A stretch of 51,585 nt of DNA, taken from contig CANJLG010000015.1 in the NCBI GenBank assembly GCA_947475095.1, positions 1 to 51,585 of the forward strand, given 5' to 3'. The translations under genes were made by a program, and so were the position numbers. Positions 47,752 to 51,585 of this stretch are shown in pieces. The notes beneath the pieces were generated by a model. The model was given only the letters and a program-made list of their open reading frames with translations, was not told the origin of the DNA and ran no database searches. The stretch comes from Flavobacteriales bacterium. GTDB lineage: Bacteria; Bacteroidota; Bacteroidia; Flavobacteriales_D; Crocinitomicaceae. Within the stretch, counting starts at the first letter, position 1; each line of letters opens with the position of its first letter.

Positions 47752-50154
47752 ATGTTTAAAAAGCTATTATTTTTATTCTTTTTGTTTAGCCTTCAGCCTA
47801 TACTAGCACAAGAAACGAGTGCAACATTAAGCGGTTATTTAACAGACTCTAAGAATGGCGAAGCGCTAATCGGTGCCAAGGTTGTAATTGCTTCTTTAAA
47901 CATAGCAGCAGTCACTAATACATATGGATTTTATTCTTTAACTGTCCCATCAGGAAAATACAAGGTCGAATTCCGTTCGGTAATTTATCCAATTGACACC
48001 AAAGAAATTGATTTAACGAATGATGTCAGGTTTAATTACGAGTTAGGAGTAAATTACCAAGAGATTCAAGAAGTTGTTGTAAACGCTAAAAAAGGCGAAA
48101 ATGTTAACTCAACAAAACTGGGTCAAATTGAGTTGCAAATAGATCAAATAAAAACGCTCCCTGCCTTTATGGGAGAAGTGGATGTTATTAAAGCCATTCA
48201 ATTACTTCCTGGCGTTTCTTCCATTTCGGAAGGTGGACAAGGATTCTATGTTAGAGGTGGTGGACCCGATCAAAATTTGGTGATGCTTGATGAAGGGGTG
48301 GTGTACAATGCTGCGCATTTATTTGGCTTTTTCTCCGTCTTTAATTCAGATGCTGTAAAAAGTGTGAACCTTATTAAAGGTGGAATGCCTGCTAATTATG
48401 GTGGTAGAATGTCTTCGGTATTGGAAGTAAATATGAATGAGGGAAACAACAAAGGATTTCATATTAAAGGTGGAATAGGAGCCATTTCATCGCGCTTTAC
48501 GATTGAAGGTCCGTTAGTGAAAAATAGAGGATCCTTTATGATTTCCGGACGAAGGACGTATATAGATCTTATTATGAAAGCGGCTATTCCAGATACCTCT
48601 CCATTTGCTGGTTCTAGTTATTATTTTTACGATGTGAATGCAAAATTTAATTACAAACTATCCGATAAAGACCGTATTTTTTTAAGCGGATATTACGGCA
48701 AAGATGTTTTTAATTTTACGGATAGAGAGGGTGGATTTGGTGCTGATATGCCTTGGGGAAATGGAATAGCGGCCTTACGATGGAATCATTTATTTACGAA
48801 TAAATTATTCATGAATGTTACGGGTACTTTTTCCGATTACATGTTCAAATTCGGTTCTAAACAGGATCAGTTTCGCTTCGAACTGACTTCTGGTGTGCGA
48901 GATGTAGGAGGAAAAGTCGATTTTTCATATTTCCCAAATGCTAGGCATAGAATCAAATGGGGGGCAGACTACATTTTTCACACCTTTACGCCAACTAGCG
49001 TTTCAGCTGAGGCAGATAGTGTTGTTTTTAATACGGGTGAGGCTCAAAAACTATTTGGCCATGAGTCGGCCTTGTATGTAATGGATGATTTTGATTTGAA
49101 TGATAAAATACGCGTTAATGTTGGCTTGCGTTATAGTATGTATCAGCATGTTGGACCATTTACGCGCTACATTAAAGGGGATATTAGTTCGCCAGATACA
49201 GCGATTGTTTATGGTAAAGGAGATTTACTTAAATTTTACCATGGCCTAGAACCACGGATTTCTTTCCGTTGGTTGCTATCTGATCAAAGTTCTTTTAAAG
49301 CCGGGTATTCTTACAATTATCAATACGTTCACTTAACCTCCTTGAGTGCCGTGTCTCTCCCTACTGATATTTGGTTTCCGACCACAGATAAGGCAAAGCC
49401 TCAAAAAGGATGGCAGGGTTCTGTTGGGTATTTCAGGAATTTTTACAACGACAAATACGAAGCATCGGTGGAAGTTTATTACAAGGGAATGAAGAACTTG
49501 ATAGAATACAAAGAAGGAGCTTTACCAGGCGACAACGTAAATGATAATACAGATAACCTACTTGTTTTTGGAACTGGTAGAGCCTATGGCATCGAGTTCT
49601 TTTTTAAGAAATCAGTCGGGAAATTAACAGGTTGGATTGGGTATACATTAGCCAAAACAGAACGTACATTTCCAGATCTAAACGAAGGAAAGGTTTTTGC
49701 GGCAAAATATGATCGTAGGCATGATTTGAGTATTGTTGGAACCTACAAGTTGAATGAACGTTGGACATTCAGTGCGGCTTTTATTTACGCAACGGGAAAT
49801 ACCCTTACCTTGCCTACTTCTTGGTATATCCAAGAACAAAGTCTTCTTTACAATTATGGCGCTCGAAACTCAACGCGAATGGCTCCTTATCATCGTCTGG
49901 ATATTTCAGCAACCTTGTACTCAAAGGCAACAAAAAAACACACCGATCCCGCTACAAACATAGAGGTTGATGTGAAGAAAAAGTTCCGAAGTAATTGGGC
50001 TTTTTCCATTTACAATGTTTATAATAGAGCGAACCCATTCTTTTTGTATGTAGACAACGACGGAAGCTTTGCTACTGGAGATGTGAAAATTAGCGTAAAA
50101 CAAGTATCCTTATTTCCAATCATACCAAGTGTAACTTGGAATTTTGAATTTTAA
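47752..50154 (+). CDS. TonB-dependent receptor with carboxypeptidase-like N-terminal domain
   Basis: An 800-residue outer-membrane protein. Signal peptide MFKKLLFLFFLFSLQPILAQ; carboxypeptidase-regulatory-like domain (ATLSGYLTDSKNGEALIGAKVVI to about 105); plug (MGEVDVIKAIQLLPGVSSI, GFYVRGGGPDQNLVMLDEGVVYN, SVNLIKGGMPANYGGRMSSVLEV); barrel ending at SVTWNFEF. The DUF4249 lipoprotein gene begins 1 bp after the stop, a recurrent pairing in Bacteroidota, so the two likely form one import complex. The ligand is unknown. Confidence 0.94.
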   Translation: MFKKLLFLFFLFSLQPILAQETSATLSGYLTDSKNGEALIGAKVVIASLNIAAVTNTYGFYSLTVPSGKYKVEFRSVIYPIDTKEIDLTNDVRFNYELGVNYQEIQEVVVNAKKGENVNSTKLGQIELQIDQIKTLPAFMGEVDVIKAIQLLPGVSSISEGGQGFYVRGGGPDQNLVMLDEGVVYNAAHLFGFFSVFNSDAVKSVNLIKGGMPANYGGRMSSVLEVNMNEGNNKGFHIKGGIGAISSRFTIEGPLVKNRGSFMISGRRTYIDLIMKAAIPDTSPFAGSSYYFYDVNAKFNYKLSDKDRIFLSGYYGKDVFNFTDREGGFGADMPWGNGIAALRWNHLFTNKLFMNVTGTFSDYMFKFGSKQDQFRFELTSGVRDVGGKVDFSYFPNARHRIKWGADYIFHTFTPTSVSAEADSVVFNTGEAQKLFGHESALYVMDDFDLNDKIRVNVGLRYSMYQHVGPFTRYIKGDISSPDTAIVYGKGDLLKFYHGLEPRISFRWLLSDQSSFKAGYSYNYQYVHLTSLSAVSLPTDIWFPTTDKAKPQKGWQGSVGYFRNFYNDKYEASVEVYYKGMKNLIEYKEGALPGDNVNDNTDNLLVFGTGRAYGIEFFFKKSVGKLTGWIGYTLAKTERTFPDLNEGKVFAAKYDRRHDLSIVGTYKLNERWTFSAAFIYATGNTLTLPTSWYIQEQSLLYNYGARNSTRMAPYHRLDISATLYSKATKKHTDPATNIEVDVKKKFRSNWAFSIYNVYNRANPFFLYVDNDGSFATGDVKISVKQVSLFPIIPSVTWNFEF

Positions 50155-50155
50155 T

Positions 50156-51073
50156 ATGAAAAAATACATTCTCCCCATACTTTTAGTTAGCGCGATTCTT
50201 TTATCATGCACGAAAGAAGTACAAATTGACATTCCGGGTTATGTGAAAACAATCGTAGTGGACGGAAGTATAAGCACTGGACAGCCACCTATCGTTCTAC
50301 TTTCCTCCTCCCAGGATATATTTTCTCCAACAAATTTACAAGCATACATTGACGGCTTTATTTCCGGAGCAGTTGTTACCGTTTCTAATGGTACAAATAC
50401 AGTAACCTTAACGGAGTTTTGTACCGATAACCTTCCTGCAGGCACGGAGGCTTATGCTTCATCAATTTTTGGTATTCCTGTAGACCAATTGGCTAATTTT
50501 CATTTGTGTGCTTATACATCTTTAGATCCCTCCATTTGGGGCGAAGTGGGAAAAACCTATACATTATCGGTAACGCATGAAGGTAAAACCTACAATTCAG
50601 TAACGACTATCGGTCAACCTACTCCATTAACTTCGCTTGTATGGACTCCAGCGCCTGGTGAAGATTACGCAAAGATGAAAGGGGTACTATCTGATCCTCC
50701 AGGTCAGTACGATGCCTATAAATGGGAGTTAAAATACCTAAAAGATCCTATTTATACCAAAGATTTTAATCCTTTCTTTAATGATCAATTCTTTGATGGA
50801 TTAACCTTTGATTTTGACGTTTCAAATCCAATGGGATATGTTGATTCTACAATATCTAATAATAACAGTTTTCATTTAGGCGATACGGTAGTGATTAAAT
50901 TGTCGAAGTTAGGTAAGAGTGAATATAGTTTCTTTGAGAAGAAATACAATCAAATTTATTCTGGTGGCAATCCATTTGCAACGCCTACCAACATTCCAAG
51001 TAACATTGATGGAGGCGCTTATGGTGTTTGGGTTGGTTATTCTCCTTGGTATGACACCATAATTTGCCAATAG
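50156..51073 (+). CDS. DUF4249 family lipoprotein
   Basis: A 305-residue lipoprotein: signal MKKYILPILLVSAILLSC with lipidated Cys18, then TKEVQIDIPGYVKTIVVDGSISTGQPPIVLLSSSQDIF, the start typical for DUF4249, and ISGAVVTVSNGTNTVTLTEF. The ATG at 50156 is chosen; an upstream TTG at 50144 overlaps the receptor gene and would bury the signal. It is adjacent to the TonB receptor (1-bp gap) and probably sits on the outer membrane as its surface partner. The function of the family is not settled. Confidence 0.9.
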   Translation: MKKYILPILLVSAILLSCTKEVQIDIPGYVKTIVVDGSISTGQPPIVLLSSSQDIFSPTNLQAYIDGFISGAVVTVSNGTNTVTLTEFCTDNLPAGTEAYASSIFGIPVDQLANFHLCAYTSLDPSIWGEVGKTYTLSVTHEGKTYNSVTTIGQPTPLTSLVWTPAPGEDYAKMKGVLSDPPGQYDAYKWELKYLKDPIYTKDFNPFFNDQFFDGLTFDFDVSNPMGYVDSTISNNNSFHLGDTVVIKLSKLGKSEYSFFEKKYNQIYSGGNPFATPTNIPSNIDGGAYGVWVGYSPWYDTIICQ

Positions 51074-51585
51074 GTAATTCAATTGGTTCTTTTTTGATTT
51101 TAGTTGGCTCGATTGGAAAAGAGAGTGAGTCCATCAGTTGACTCATCGAATGACCGTAAAAAAAAATAAAAATAAAACTCGGAAGTGATTTAAAATAACA
51201 TCTTGTTTTTGATATTCAAAATCATTTGTTTAACGCTGAGTTTTAAATAAAATAATAACTGTTCCCGTAGTTTTCATTTGTCGCCTATTATTCTGATAAA
51301 GTGTAGCGATGCGCCTAGGCGCAGAAATAAGGGCACCATGAAGTAGCTCGCAGAGATCGCTGCTTTGGTCTTATTTCAAGAGTGGAGTGAATTAAAGAAT
51401 AATCAGCGACTTGATTTTTTCGTTCTTTTGTATCAAGACAAAAGGACAAAGAAAAGAACGTCCGATTTTTATCGGACAATTGTGAAAAATCCTTGTTTGA
51501 TAATTCAAAATCATTTAGTGCGAGCTTGAGTTTCATTAAGAATGATTAATTTCGTGCAATAGCGTTTTAAAATGAAAATTTCTTA
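51074..51585. other. Noncoding right end with repeats and hairpins
   Basis: No credible gene. It contains an imperfect direct repeat of about 42 bp (near 51203-51244 and 51492-51533) sharing ATTCAAAATCATTT, a perfect 14-bp palindrome TGCGCCTAGGCGCA at 51310-51323, an inverted CTTTTGT/ACAAAAG pair near 51425-51444 and a hairpin GTCCGAT-TTTT-ATCGGAC at 51460-51477. This type of sequence is dispersed in Bacteroidota genomes. A minus-strand ORF here (51315-51536) seems to be repeat-derived. Confidence 0.55.

Noticed and set aside
51315-51536. Minus-strand ORF of 73 residues at the right end
   Set aside because: It lies wholly in hairpin- and repeat-containing noncoding sequence and resembles the spurious ORFs that dispersed Bacteroidota repeats produce.

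Overview
The window looks like a chromosomal segment from a member of the Bacteroidota, most likely Flavobacteriales and perhaps near Crocinitomicaceae (the placement is inferred from gene content only). The evidence is AT-rich DNA, three secreted proteins ending in type IX secretion (T9SS type A, YPNP-like) sorting domains, two TonB-dependent receptors with carboxypeptidase-like N-terminal domains, a DUF4249 lipoprotein, frequent starts without a Shine-Dalgarno sequence, several TTG starts, and repeated TAnnTTTG boxes of the Bacteroidota sigma-A type just ahead of genes.

Layout. 1-131 is a palindromic intergenic repeat. 206-5276 holds a lipoprotein, a T9SS cargo protein, a fused SpmA/SpmB-type membrane protein, a pirin and a nitroreductase. 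5371-9053 runs from a T9SS-exported subtilase through a GNAT acetyltransferase to a convincing ACMSD of the kynurenine pathway. 9101-13582 is housekeeping: purK, and divergently the compact run hpt-adk-obg-PAP2-crcB-small membrane protein. 13638-33925 is a mixed stretch: a giant BNR/VPS10-like secreted protein, small lipoproteins, a CYTH protein, a WbpM/FlaA1-type nucleotide-sugar dehydratase, a YbgC-like thioesterase, a YwqK/MORN-like protein, a TSUP permease, threonine aldolase, a TonB receptor, an esterase-like T9SS protein, YceI, a YdeI/OmpD-associated protein, a DEAD-box helicase and a frameshifted small secreted protein.

The most interesting part is 34140-43592, a lipid-type biosynthetic cluster. 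Its parts are a QIEHH-type desaturase, a PAPS sulfotransferase, a P450, a fused fatty-acyl-AMP ligase/acyl carrier/thioester reductase, an Sfp-type phosphopantetheinyl transferase overlapping it, a second three-His-box desaturase and an unrecognised multi-pass membrane protein. The implied product is a desaturated, oxidised and possibly sulfated fatty aldehyde or alcohol. Parts of the cluster look richer in G+C than the flanks, and the whole cluster lies between two identical 17-bp direct repeats (34006-34022 and 43719-43735).

43600-46060 is repeat-rich border DNA: an autoinhibited Fic protein with a repeated upstream motif, four copies of a palindromic repeat family, and a tRNA-Arg(ACG). The tRNA's 3' end is duplicated 385 bp away, as at integrase attachment sites, although no integrase or transposase is present. 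The tRNA itself carries a compensated change of the nearly universal G19-C56 tertiary pair to U19-A56. The right end (46169-51073) has a nitroreductase, a beta-barrel protein, a TonB receptor with its DUF4249 partner, and about 500 bp of repeat-containing noncoding DNA.
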